Source of the DNA: 73-13 sp035555435
Lineage (GTDB): Bacteria; Actinomycetota; Actinomycetes; Actinomycetales; Microbacteriaceae
DNA: 49,918 nucleotides
Direction of reading: 5' to 3'
NCBI GenBank assembly: GCA_035555435.1
Contig: DATMGN010000022.1
Coordinates: 1-49,918, forward strand
Shown here: piece by piece, positions 40,434 to 48,388 of the stretch
How the letters are laid out: every line of letters begins with the position of its first letter
Position numbering within the stretch: position 1 is the first letter of the stretch
Notes under the pieces: model-generated
The model's database searches: none
What the model saw: only the letters and a program-made list of their open reading frames with translations
Told to the model about the DNA's origin: nothing
Program-made: the position numbers and the translations under genes

Positions 40434-40928
40434 TCAGGCGGGATCGCGCGCCTGCTGCGGCTCCGTGATGTCGGCGACGACCGCCTCGAGGGCCGCGACG
40501 AGCTCGTCCGCGTCGACGAAGAGCGACAACCCGTGCTCGCCAGCGCCGAGCGACACTCGCCGACCAAGCATGCTCGTGTCGGCATATACGGGCCACGCGG
40601 TCGTGCTGCCGAGCGGTGTGATCGTGCCGCGCTCGTAACCGGTCGCGGCGAGGGCAGCATCGGCGTCGGGCAGCTGCAGCTTGTTGACCCCGACGAGGGC
40701 GCGCAGCTTGGGCCAACCGATCTGCCGATCGCCCGGCACGAGGGCGAAGAGGAACGACCCGTCGCTGCGCTTGACGACGAGCGTCTTGACGATGTCGCGT
40801 GGCTCGATGCCGAGGACCCGCGCGGCCTCCTCGAGCGAGCTCGCCGGCTGCCGCTCGCGGATGTCGATCGCGAGTCCGCGGGCCGCGGCGTCGCGTTCTA
40901 CCCGCTCCCGTCCGGTCAGAGGTGCCAT
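40434..40928 (-). CDS. ybaK: YbaK/EbsC-type aminoacyl-tRNA deacylase
   Basis: A 164-residue YbaK-domain protein that clears mischarged tRNA (Cys-tRNA-Pro in the named family). The conserved Lys is in IVKTLVVKRSDG near residue 48, then LALVPGDRQIGWPKL is represented by ALVPGDRQIGWPKLRAL; GYERGTITPLG and VSLGAGEHGLSLFVDADEL follow. The ATG at 40928 follows TACGAT (complement of 40935-40940) by six bases, so the mRNA is leaderless. The divergent dusB starts only 14 bp away and the two promoters overlap. Confidence 0.9.
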   Translation of the reverse strand: MAPLTGRERVERDAAARGLAIDIRERQPASSLEEAARVLGIEPRDIVKTLVVKRSDGSFLFALVPGDRQIGWPKLRALVGVNKLQLPDADAALAATGYERGTITPLGSTTAWPVYADTSMLGRRVSLGAGEHGLSLFVDADELVAALEAVVADITEPQQARDPA

Positions 40929-40942
40929 GGGAGAATCGTAGG
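40929..40942. promoter_or_regulatory. Overlapping divergent leaderless promoters (ybaK/dusB)
   Basis: The whole gap between two divergent start codons is 14 bp. GAGAAT (40931-40936) lies six bases before the dusB GTG (40943); TACGAT on the other strand (complement of 40935-40940) lies six bases before the ybaK ATG (40928). The two -10 boxes share two bases, so only one polymerase can open the DNA at a time. Each -35 would lie inside the opposing gene's first codons. Confidence 0.7.
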
Positions 40943-42100
40943 GTGACGACCGCGACGGCGACTGCGCCGGCCTTGAGGATCGGGCCCATCGAGCTCGACT
41001 CCCCGGTCGTGCTCGCGCCCATGGCGGGGATCACGAATATGCCGTTCCGGCGACTGTGCGCGGAGTACGGCGACGGTCTGTACGTCACGGAGATGATCAC
41101 GACGCGGGCGCTCGTCGCGCGCAACCCGAAGACGATGCAGCTCATCGAGCACCACCCGACCGAGCGGGTGCGCAGCATCCAGCTCTACGGCGTCGACCCG
41201 GCCATCGTCGGCGAGGCGGTGCGGATTCTCGTCGAGGAGGACCGCGTCGACCACATCGATCTCAACTTCGGCTGTCCCGTGCCGAAGGTCACGCGCAAGG
41301 GCGGCGGCGCGGCGCTGCCGTGGAAGACGGACCTGTTCTCCGGGATCCTCGCCTCGGCCGTGCGCGAGGCCGGCGACATCCCCGTGACGATCAAGATGCG
41401 CAAGGGGATCGACGACGATCACCTGACGTACCTCGACGCGGCCCGGATCGCGGAGGATGCGGGGGTCGCCGCGGTCACGCTGCACGCGCGTACCTGCGCC
41501 CAGCACTATTCGGGCCGCGCCGACTGGGCCGCGATCGCGAGGCTCAAGGAGCACGTGACGAGCATCCCCGTGCTCGGCAACGGCGACGTCTTCGACGGCG
41601 ACGATGCGGCGCGGATGATGACCGAGACGGGCTGCGACGGTGTCGTCGTCGGGCGGGGCGTGCTCGGCAAGCCGTGGCTGTTCGGCGAGCTGCAGCGCGC
41701 GCTGACCGGTACCGGCTCCGGCAAGCTCGAGCCGGGCCTCGGGGAGGTCGCGCGGGCGTTCCTGCGGCACGCGGAGCTCACGGCCGACTTCCTCGCCGAC
41801 GAGGCGCGGGCGTGCCGCGACATCCGCAAGCACGTCGCCTGGTACTTCAAGGGCTACCCGGTCGGTGGCGACATCCGCGGCCGGCTCGCATCCGTCGAGA
41901 CGCTCGCCGAGATCGCCGAGACGATCGCCGAGCTCGATCTCGACGCGCCGTATCCGGGCGCGGCGGCCGAGGGAGAACGCGGTCGCCAGGGCAGCCCGAA
42001 GCGACCTCACCTCCCGGAGGGCTGGCTCGAGAGCAGGACCCTGTCGACGGCGGATGCGGCACAGCTCGGCGAGGACGAGAGCGACACCAGTGGGGGCTGA
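40943..42100 (+). CDS. dusB: tRNA-dihydrouridine synthase B
   Basis: A 385-residue flavoenzyme that reduces uridines in the tRNA D-loop. Opens LDSPVVLAPMAGITNMPFRRL; the catalytic Cys is Cys111 in NFGCPVPKVTRKGGGAAL; TLHARTCAQHYSGRADW and the FMN phosphate site GNGDVFDGDDA and VVVGRGVLGKPW follow. The last 50 residues (PYPGAAAEGERGRQ... to the stop) are hydrophilic and actinobacteria-like. Start GTG at 40943 is set by the -10 box. The gene overlaps dgt by 11 bases. Confidence 0.94.
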   Translation: MTTATATAPALRIGPIELDSPVVLAPMAGITNMPFRRLCAEYGDGLYVTEMITTRALVARNPKTMQLIEHHPTERVRSIQLYGVDPAIVGEAVRILVEEDRVDHIDLNFGCPVPKVTRKGGGAALPWKTDLFSGILASAVREAGDIPVTIKMRKGIDDDHLTYLDAARIAEDAGVAAVTLHARTCAQHYSGRADWAAIARLKEHVTSIPVLGNGDVFDGDDAARMMTETGCDGVVVGRGVLGKPWLFGELQRALTGTGSGKLEPGLGEVARAFLRHAELTADFLADEARACRDIRKHVAWYFKGYPVGGDIRGRLASVETLAEIAETIAELDLDAPYPGAAAEGERGRQGSPKRPHLPEGWLESRTLSTADAAQLGEDESDTSGG

Positions 42101-43355
42101 GCTCCGCGAGCGGCGGCTGCCGCCCGGCTACGCGGAGTCGGATGCAGAGCGCTGGCTGCCGGAGGAGCACTACTCCCGCCGCAGCGACTTCGCCCGCGAC
42201 CGCGCGCGCGTGCTGCACTCGAGCGCACTGCGCCGGCTCGCAGCGAAGACGCAGGTGCTCTCGCCGGCATCGGGGCTCGACTTCGCCCGCAACCGGCTGA
42301 CGCATTCGCTCGAGGTCGCGCAGATCGGCCGGGAGCTCGGCGCCGACCTGGGCCTCGACCCCGACGTCGTCGATGCGGCCTGCCTCAGCCACGATCTCGG
42401 GCACCCGCCGTTCGGCCACAACGGCGAGCGCGCGCTCAACGACTGGGCGGCGGACATCGGCGGCTTCGAGGGCAATGCGCAGACGCTGCGGATGCTCACG
42501 CGGCTCGAGCCCAAGGTGTTCGGGCCGGACGGCGCCTCGTACGGCCTGAACCTGACGCGCGCGAGTCTCGACGCGACGGCGAAGTACCCGTGGGCGGACG
42601 GGGATGCCGTGGTCGACCCGAGCGGGCGCCGGAAGTTCGGGCACTACGCGGATGACGCGACCGCGTTCTCCTGGCTGCGCGAGGGCGCGCCCGCGGGGCG
42701 GCTCTGCATCGAGGCCCAGGTCATGGACCTCGCGGACGACATCGCCTACTCGGTGCACGACTTCGAGGACGCGATCGTCGAGGGCTACATCGAGGTGCGC
42801 GAGCTGCACTCGCCCGCCGACCGCGACGCCCTCGTGGCGGGCATGGCGCAGTGGGTCGGCGACGGGATCCCGGTCGATGAGCTCCGCGCCGCGCTCGCAC
42901 GCCTGGACTCGCACGACGACTGGCTCACGACCTGGCAGCCGGGACGCCGGGACCGGGCTCGGCTGAAGAATCTGGCGAGCGCGCTCATCGGCCGCTTCGT
43001 GCGCGCCGCCCAGCGCGCGACGCGCGACGCCTACGCGGATTCGAGTCTCGCGCGCTACGGCGCCGACCTCCTCGTGCCGGATGCGACGCGCGCCGAGATC
43101 GCGGTGCTCAAGGGCATCGTCGGCTCGTACGTCATGGCGAACGTGACCCGCCAGCCCGTGTACATCCGCCAGCGCGCGATCCTCACGGAGCTGGCGCAGC
43201 GCCTGCTGGAGATCGGTCCGGGCCACCTCGACGCGGAGTTCCAGGAGGACTGGGCGGTCGCGGCTGACGACGCTGGACGCAAGCGCGTCATCGTCGATCA
43301 GGTCGCGTCGCTGACGGATCAGAACGCCATGACCTGGCACTCGCTGCTGGTCTGA
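42090..43355 (+). CDS. dgt: Deoxyguanosinetriphosphate triphosphohydrolase-like HD protein
   Basis: A 421-residue HD-domain dNTP triphosphohydrolase (dGTPase-like), which trims dNTP pools. The metal ligands are His72 (RNRLTHSLEVAQIG), His101-Asp102 (LSHDLGHPPFGHNGE) and a later Asp in MDLADDIAYSVHDFED. GTG at 42090 lies 11 bases inside the end of dusB. It sits directly upstream of dnaG, a conserved actinobacterial pairing that joins nucleotide control with primer synthesis. dnaG still has its own -10. Confidence 0.9.
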   Translation: MGAELRERRLPPGYAESDAERWLPEEHYSRRSDFARDRARVLHSSALRRLAAKTQVLSPASGLDFARNRLTHSLEVAQIGRELGADLGLDPDVVDAACLSHDLGHPPFGHNGERALNDWAADIGGFEGNAQTLRMLTRLEPKVFGPDGASYGLNLTRASLDATAKYPWADGDAVVDPSGRRKFGHYADDATAFSWLREGAPAGRLCIEAQVMDLADDIAYSVHDFEDAIVEGYIEVRELHSPADRDALVAGMAQWVGDGIPVDELRAALARLDSHDDWLTTWQPGRRDRARLKNLASALIGRFVRAAQRATRDAYADSSLARYGADLLVPDATRAEIAVLKGIVGSYVMANVTRQPVYIRQRAILTELAQRLLEIGPGHLDAEFQEDWAVAADDAGRKRVIVDQVASLTDQNAMTWHSLLV

Positions 43356-43377
43356 GCCGGCTTCATAGGATGAGCAC

Positions 43378-45348
43378 ATGGCCGGCCTGATCCGTCGAAG
43401 CGACATCGACGAGGTCCGGGCGCGCACGAACATCGCCGACATCATCGGCGACTACGTGACGCTGAAGTCGGCCGGGGTCGGCTCGATGAAGGGCCTGTGC
43501 CCGTTCCACGACGAGCGCAGCCCGAGCTTCAACGTGCGCCCGGGGGTCGGCTACTTCCACTGCTTCGGGTGCGGCGAGGGCGGCAACGTCTACGACTTCC
43601 TCATGAAGATCGACCACGTCACCTTCCCGGAGGCGGTCGAGCGGCTCGCGACGAAGCTCGGCTACGAGCTGCACTACGAGGACGGCGGCGGGCAGCGCGA
43701 GCATGAGCGCGGCAACCGGGCGCGCATCCTCGCCGCGAACGCGGCGGCGGAGCAGTTCTTCCGGGCACAGCTGCTGACGCCGGAGGCGGAGCCGGGGAGG
43801 CGCTTCCTCGGCGAGCGCGGCTTCGACCAGGCGGCGGCCCAGCAGTTCGGCATCGGCTTCGCGCCGCGCGCGGGCGCGCTCGGCAGGGCGCTGCGAGCGC
43901 AGGGCTTCAGCGACGAGGAGCTCGTGCAGGCGGGCCTCCTCGGCAAGGGGGAGCGCGGCGACGTCTACGACCGCTTCCGCTCACGGCTCGTCTGGCCGAT
44001 CCGCGACACGACGGGCCAGACGCTCGGCTTCGGCGCCCGCAAGCTCCTCGAGGAGGACCAGGGCCCGAAGTACCTCAACACGCCGGAGACCCCGGTCTAC
44101 CACAAGGCCCAGGTGCTCTACGGGCTCGATCTCGCGAAGCGGGACATCGCGCGGCGCAAGCGGGTCGTCGTCGTCGAGGGCTACACGGATGTCATGGCGG
44201 CCCATCTCGCGGGGGTGACGACAGCGGTCGCGACGTGTGGCACGGCGTTCGGCGTCGACCACATCAAGATCATCCGTCGGATCCTCGGCGACAGCGAGCA
44301 GAACGCGGTCGCCTCGGCCGGCGAGGTCGTCTTCACGTTCGACGGCGACGAGGCGGGGCTCAAGGCGGCGTCGCGTGCGTTCGAGGAGGAGTCGCGGTTC
44401 AACGCGCAGACGTTCGTCGCGGTCGCACCCGACGGGCTCGACCCGTGCGACCTCCGGCTCCAGCGCGGCGACGGCGCGGTGCGCGCGCTCATCGAGTCGC
44501 GCAAGCCCATGTTCGAGTTCATCATTCGGCGCACGTTCGCGGGGTTCGACCTGGAGTCGGCGGAGGGCCGCGTGCAGGCGCTGCGCGCCGCCGCGCCGGT
44601 CGTCGCGGGGATCCGCGACCAGGCGCTCGTCACGGAGTATGCGCGTCTCCTCGCCCGGTGGCTCGGCGCGGACCCGACGGAGACCCTCGCCGCGGTGCGC
44701 GCAGCCCGCAGGACGGGCGCCCAGGGTGTCGGCGCTCCTGCGTATCGAGGGTCGGATAGCGCGCCCGATCGGGGGTCGACGAGTCGGGGGTCGACGAGTC
44801 GGGGGTCGAGTAGCGCGGAGCGCGTATCGAGACCTCCTGGCGCCGAAGCCGACGCCGCGTTCGTCGAGCGCCCCCCGATCACCCTGACGAGCCTCGGCCG
44901 CGATCCGAACACGCGCCTGGAGATCGAGGCGCTCCAGGGGCTGCTCCAGTTCCCCGCCGAGGTCGGTCCCGAGCTCGCGGGCCGGGTCGTCGCCGCCGCG
45001 TTCGCCGATGGGAGCCTCGCGGTCGTGCGCGACGCGATCGCCGTCCATCTCGGCTCCGCTGGGGATCCCGGCTGGGTCGACGAGGTCGCGCTGGAGGCGC
45101 CCGAGCCGCACCGCGGGCTCGTCCGCGAGCTCGCCGTCGCGCCCATCCCCGGCCGGCCCGAGACCCTGCCGCGGACGGTCCGCGCGGTCGCGACGTCGGT
45201 GGTGGACCGCGAGCTGTTGCGCCGCAAGCGCGAGGCGCTCGGCGCCCTGCAGCGGCTCGACCGCGAGGCGGAGCCGGAGCGCTTCGCGCGGCTGCAGCGC
45301 GACCTCGTCGCGATCGACGCCGAGCGCACGCGCCTGCGGGCCGAATGA
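43378..45348 (+). CDS. dnaG: DNA primase with repeat-derived linker
   Basis: A 656-residue primase. The CHC2 zinc finger is Cys41, His44, Cys62 and Cys65 (CPFHDE, HCFGCGEGGN); the core carries VVVVEGYTDVMAAHLAG and the Toprim Asp pair FTFDGDEAGLKAA near 320. The helicase-binding C-terminal domain starts near residue 505. Between them, about residues 450-500 form a Ser/Arg/Gly-rich linker with RGSTS repeats, encoded by a repeat B copy (44804-44834) and 15-bp tandem units. ATG at 43378 follows TAGGAT (43366-43371) by six bases. Confidence 0.95.
   Translation: MAGLIRRSDIDEVRARTNIADIIGDYVTLKSAGVGSMKGLCPFHDERSPSFNVRPGVGYFHCFGCGEGGNVYDFLMKIDHVTFPEAVERLATKLGYELHYEDGGGQREHERGNRARILAANAAAEQFFRAQLLTPEAEPGRRFLGERGFDQAAAQQFGIGFAPRAGALGRALRAQGFSDEELVQAGLLGKGERGDVYDRFRSRLVWPIRDTTGQTLGFGARKLLEEDQGPKYLNTPETPVYHKAQVLYGLDLAKRDIARRKRVVVVEGYTDVMAAHLAGVTTAVATCGTAFGVDHIKIIRRILGDSEQNAVASAGEVVFTFDGDEAGLKAASRAFEEESRFNAQTFVAVAPDGLDPCDLRLQRGDGAVRALIESRKPMFEFIIRRTFAGFDLESAEGRVQALRAAAPVVAGIRDQALVTEYARLLARWLGADPTETLAAVRAARRTGAQGVGAPAYRGSDSAPDRGSTSRGSTSRGSSSAERVSRPPGAEADAAFVERPPITLTSLGRDPNTRLEIEALQGLLQFPAEVGPELAGRVVAAAFADGSLAVVRDAIAVHLGSAGDPGWVDEVALEAPEPHRGLVRELAVAPIPGRPETLPRTVRAVATSVVDRELLRRKREALGALQRLDREAEPERFARLQRDLVAIDAERTRLRAE
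44737..44803 (+). repeat. Repeat B fragment and 15-bp tandem units in dnaG
   Basis: GCGTATCGAG (44740-44749, the right end of repeat B) is followed by GGTCGGATAGCGCG (like the left end). Then comes the unit GGGGGTCGACGAGTC twice (44771-44785 and 44786-44800), with a third diverging unit from 44801 that runs into the full repeat B. Translated it gives RGSTS RGSTS RGSSS. Looks like replication slippage on the repeat's edge. Confidence 0.8.
44804..44834 (-). repeat. Palindromic repeat B inside dnaG (reference copy)
   Basis: 31 bp, plus strand GGTCGAGTAGCGCGG then AGCGCGTATCGAGACC. Read on the minus strand it starts GGTCTCGATACGCGC and ends GCTACTCGACC. The arms GGTC/GACC with TCGA/TCGA and CGCG pair around the centre. 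I recognise this sequence type as a frequent dispersed repeat in Microbacteriaceae-like genomes (from memory, not searched). Here it is read in frame in the primase linker. Confidence 0.85.
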
Positions 45349-45431
45349 CGCCCACTGTTCGGGAGAAGGGGGGTGCTGCGCACGCATGGGCGCCCCTGCA
45401 CCGGAAAACGGGAGCGCCTAGAGTTGGGGGC

Positions 45432-46256
45432 GTGTCAGCCCAGTCCGAGATCGCCGTCCGGGCGACCGACCTGAGCCTGCGCTACCACTCGTCGAGCCAG
45501 GTGACCCGCACCGTCGCGGTCGACGGCGTCGACCTGGAGATCGCCGCGGGGGAGATCCTCGCCGTCGTCGGCGAGACCGGCTCCGGCAAGTCGACGCTCG
45601 CGCGCGCGGTGGCGCTGCAGTCCGACATCCCGGGCGACCGGCGTGCTCCCCGGATCTCCGGTGGCAGCCTCGTCGTGCTCGGCCAGGAGGTGCGCGGCAT
45701 CTCGCGGCACCGGCGAGACCGGCTCGGCGCGCGCGTGGGGTACCTCCGGCAGGAGGCGGGACAGCATCTGTCAGCCCGGCTCACCGTCGAGGAGAACATC
45801 CTCGAGCCGATCTACCTCATCGACCGCAGGTTCCCGCGGATGCTCGCAGGCGAGCACGCCGCGACGCTGCTCGACGCCGTGCACCTGCCGCTGTCGATGC
45901 TCGACCTCATGCCGCACGAGCTGTCGAAGGGGCAGCGCCAGCGCGTCGCGATCGCGCGCGCCCTCGTCCTCGAGCCCGCGGTCCTCATCGCCGACGACCC
46001 GACCGCCGGCGTCGACGTCACCGTGCGCCCGCACATCCTCGACGTCATCGCGCAGCTTCAGGAGCGGCACGCGTTCGCGGCGCTCATCGTCACCGTCGAC
46101 CTCGCCGAGGTCCGGCGGATCACGGACCGTGTCGCGGTCATGCAGCAGGGGAGGATCGTGGGCATCGGCTCGATGGACGAGGTGTTTGAGGATCCCAGCC
46201 ACCCGTATGTGCGCCGACTGGGCGAGTCGCTCGGCGCGCTGCGGAGCGCGTCGTGA
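45432..46256 (+). CDS. Solitary oligopeptide-type ABC ATPase with altered catalytic residues
   Basis: A 274-residue ABC ATPase most like DppD/OppF domains. Walker A is GETGSGKST (47-55), Q-loop Gln107 (YLRQEA), signature LSKGQRQR (164-171). Walker B reads LIADDPTAGVD: the catalytic Glu at residue 189 is Asp. The H-loop position (residue 222) is Val in VTVDLAEV, where His is expected. The C-terminal HPYVRRL stretch of peptide transporters is present (SHPYVRRLGE). No permease or binding protein is nearby. GTG at 45432 follows TAGAGT (45419-45424) by seven bases. Overlaps the dehydrogenase by four bases. Confidence 0.85.
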   Translation: MSAQSEIAVRATDLSLRYHSSSQVTRTVAVDGVDLEIAAGEILAVVGETGSGKSTLARAVALQSDIPGDRRAPRISGGSLVVLGQEVRGISRHRRDRLGARVGYLRQEAGQHLSARLTVEENILEPIYLIDRRFPRMLAGEHAATLLDAVHLPLSMLDLMPHELSKGQRQRVAIARALVLEPAVLIADDPTAGVDVTVRPHILDVIAQLQERHAFAALIVTVDLAEVRRITDRVAVMQQGRIVGIGSMDEVFEDPSHPYVRRLGESLGALRSAS

Positions 46257-47257
46257 GTCGCCGCGGGCCGGGGGAGCTGCGCGACCTGCTCAAGGGCACC
46301 GGAGCCCCGCGTCCGGCGGAGGAGCGTCCCGTGCCGGGCCCGATCGCGATCCTGCCGCACGAGGCACCGCATCTCGTCGCCGCGGTCGAAGCGGGCGGTG
46401 GCACGGTCGCGCCGCTCGGAGCGGACACCGCGGGCCTCATCTGGGTGCACCCGAGCGACCCCGACGGGCTCGCGGCGGTGCTCGCCGACCATCCCGACAT
46501 CGGATGGGTGCAGCTGCCGTGGGCGGGCGTCGACGCGTTCGCGCCCGTGCTCGCCGCCCACGCGGGGCGCGCCCTGCCGGTGTGGACGAGCGCGAAGGGC
46601 GCCTACTCGGAGCCGGTCGCCGAGCACGCGCTCGCACTCGCGCTCGCGTGCATCCGGGAGATCCCGGAGAAGGCCCGCCGGACGACCTGGTCGCCGCGCT
46701 CGGGCGAGTCGATCTTCGGGCGCCGTGTGCTCATCCTCGGCGCGGGTGGCATCGCGCAGGAGATCATCCGGCTCTTCCAGCCGTTCGAGCCCGAGATCAC
46801 GATCGTGCGCCGCTCTCCCGGTGCAGTCCCGGGGGCCGAGCACGTCGTGACGGCCGAGCATCTCGACGAGGTCCTCCCGGAGGCGGAGATCGTCATCCTC
46901 GCCGCGGCGGCGACGGACGAGACCTCGCGGCTCATCGATGCGCGGCGCATCGAGCTGATGGATGAGCACGCGATCCTGGTCAACATCGCACGCGGCTCGC
47001 TCGTCGACACGGAGGCACTCGCCGCGGCCCTCACGCGCGGCCACCTGCGCGGCGCGGGCATCGACGTCACCGATCCAGAGCCGCTGCCCGACGGGCACCC
47101 GCTGTGGACGGCACCCCGCGCGGTCATCACGTGCCACTCCGCCGACACGGAGGAGATGGTCGCGCCGCTGCTCGCGAGCCGCGTCGAGTCGAACGTCCGA
47201 GCACTGCTCGGGGACGGCGGCTTCATCGGCGTCGTCGACCCGGGGGCCGGCTACTGA
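46253..47257 (+). CDS. D-isomer-specific 2-hydroxyacid dehydrogenase
   Basis: A 334-residue NAD(P)-dependent dehydrogenase. The Rossmann motif is LILGAGGIAQEI near 160; the catalytic Arg is in LVNIARGSLVDTEAL near 245, the Glu in VTDPEPLPDGHPLW near 276, and His in VITCHSADT near 293. The N-terminal 30 residues are an extension before the catalytic domain (PIAILPHEAPH). Substrate unknown; glyoxylate/hydroxypyruvate reductase-like. GTGA overlap with the ABC gene couples the two. The tRNA-Asn gene lies convergent 9 bases after the stop. Confidence 0.88.
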   Translation: MSRRGPGELRDLLKGTGAPRPAEERPVPGPIAILPHEAPHLVAAVEAGGGTVAPLGADTAGLIWVHPSDPDGLAAVLADHPDIGWVQLPWAGVDAFAPVLAAHAGRALPVWTSAKGAYSEPVAEHALALALACIREIPEKARRTTWSPRSGESIFGRRVLILGAGGIAQEIIRLFQPFEPEITIVRRSPGAVPGAEHVVTAEHLDEVLPEAEIVILAAAATDETSRLIDARRIELMDEHAILVNIARGSLVDTEALAAALTRGHLRGAGIDVTDPEPLPDGHPLWTAPRAVITCHSADTEEMVAPLLASRVESNVRALLGDGGFIGVVDPGAGY

Positions 47258-47266
47258 GGAGCGAAG

Positions 47267-47339
47267 CTCCTCCACTTGGACTCGAACCAAGAACCTATCG
47301 GTTAACAGCCGATTGCTCTGCCAATTGAGCTATGGAGGA
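47267..47339 (-). tRNA. tRNA-Asn (GTT)
   Basis: A 73-base tRNA on the minus strand with acceptor stem TCCTCCA (complement of 47333-47339) pairing with TGGAGGA (complement of 47268-47274) and discriminator G. The D-arm has AGCTCAATTGGCAGAGC, the T-arm TTGGTTCGAGTCCAA, and the anticodon loop CTGTTAA places GTT at 47304-47306. CCA is not encoded. A candidate -10 TATCCT (complement of 47362-47367) lies 22 bases upstream. Single tRNA with no cluster. Confidence 0.97.
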
Positions 47340-47348
47340 AAGCACCCG

Positions 47349-48077
47349 TTGGGGCCGTACAAGGATAGCAAAGCTCGGGACCCGCAAATCGCCGCGGCGA
47401 CCCGCAGCGGCGTGGCGGTCGGGATCGCGGTCTCGCTCTACGGCGTGTCCTTCGGCGCGCTCGCCGTCGCGGCGGGCCTCGACGTGTGGCAGGTCTGCGT
47501 CCTCAGCCTGCTGATGTTCACGGGCGGCTCCCAGTTCGCCCTCATCGGCGTCATCGCTGCCGGCACCGTCCCGATCCCCGCGACGACGGCGTGGTCGGCG
47601 ATCACGGCGGCGACGCTGCTCGGCACGCGCAACGCGCTCTACGCGATCCGCACCGCCCCGATCGTCGGCCCCGGCTGGCTCAAGCGGCTCCTCGCGGCCC
47701 ACTGGACGATCGACGAGACGGTCGCGGTCTCGACCGCGCAGTCGACGCCGGAGGCGCGACGCGCCGGATTCTGGGTGACCGGCGCCGTCATCTACGCCGG
47801 GTGGAACATCACGACGCTCATCGGCGCCCTGCTCGGCGATCTCCTCGGCGACGTGCGGGCGTGGGGGCTCGACGCGGCCGCGGCCGCCGCGTTCCTCGGG
47901 CTCCTGTGGCCTCGACTCAAGGGCCTGCAGCCGGTCGCGGTCGCGATCTGCGCGGCCGTCGTCGCGTCGGTCGTCGTGCCCTGGACACCGCCGGGCATCC
48001 CCGTGCTCGCCGCCGCGGCCGTCGCGATCGTGTTCGGCCTGACCAACCTGTTCGGCAAGCGCGGGGCGGCCGCATGA
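47349..48077 (+). CDS. azlC: Branched-chain amino acid exporter large subunit AzlC
   Basis: A 242-residue membrane protein with about seven helices, family landmarks GVAVGIAVSLYGVSFGALAV, SLLMFTGGSQFALIGV and LGTRNALYAIR. It pairs with AzlD to export branched-chain amino acids or analogues. No ATG exists near the expected start. The TTG at 47349 gives normal length and has GGAGGA (47334-47339) nine bases upstream, though this ribosome site is the antisense of the tRNA-Asn 5' end. The alternative GTG at 47412 would cut into the first helix region. Overlaps azlD by four bases. Confidence 0.88.
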   Translation: MGPYKDSKARDPQIAAATRSGVAVGIAVSLYGVSFGALAVAAGLDVWQVCVLSLLMFTGGSQFALIGVIAAGTVPIPATTAWSAITAATLLGTRNALYAIRTAPIVGPGWLKRLLAAHWTIDETVAVSTAQSTPEARRAGFWVTGAVIYAGWNITTLIGALLGDLLGDVRAWGLDAAAAAAFLGLLWPRLKGLQPVAVAICAAVVASVVVPWTPPGIPVLAAAAVAIVFGLTNLFGKRGAAA

Positions 48078-48388
48078 ACACGTGGCTCATGATCCTCATC
48101 GCCTGCGCCGCGGCCTACGCGCTCAAGCTCTCCGGCTTCTTCGTCCCCGCGAGCGTGCTCGAGCGGCCCCGGATCGCCCGCACAGCCGACCTCATGACCG
48201 TGGGCCTCCTCGCCGCGCTCGTCGCGACGCAGACGATCACCCAGGGCACGACGCTCATGGTCGACGCGCGCCTGCCCGCGCTCGTGCTCGCCGGCGCGCT
48301 GCTCGCCCTCCGGGTGCCGTTCGTCGTCGTCGTCATCGCGGCGGCCGCCGCCGCGGCGGGCCTGCGGGCGCTCGGCTGGATGGGGTAG
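48074..48388 (+). CDS. azlD: AzlD-family transporter small subunit
   Basis: A 104-residue hydrophobic protein with four helices; WLMILIACAAAYALKLSGFF at the start and LPALVLAGALLALRVPFVVV near the end are typical of AzlD. It forms the exporter with AzlC; the ATGA overlap with azlC fixes the start. Its stop lies directly at the convergent def stop (48388/48389). Confidence 0.9.
   Translation: MNTWLMILIACAAAYALKLSGFFVPASVLERPRIARTADLMTVGLLAALVATQTITQGTTLMVDARLPALVLAGALLALRVPFVVVVIAAAAAAAGLRALGWMG

Noticed and set aside
44771..44834. Short tandem units in dnaG as a CRISPR-like array
   Set aside because: Units are 15 bp, contiguous, without spacers, and in frame in a conserved gene.
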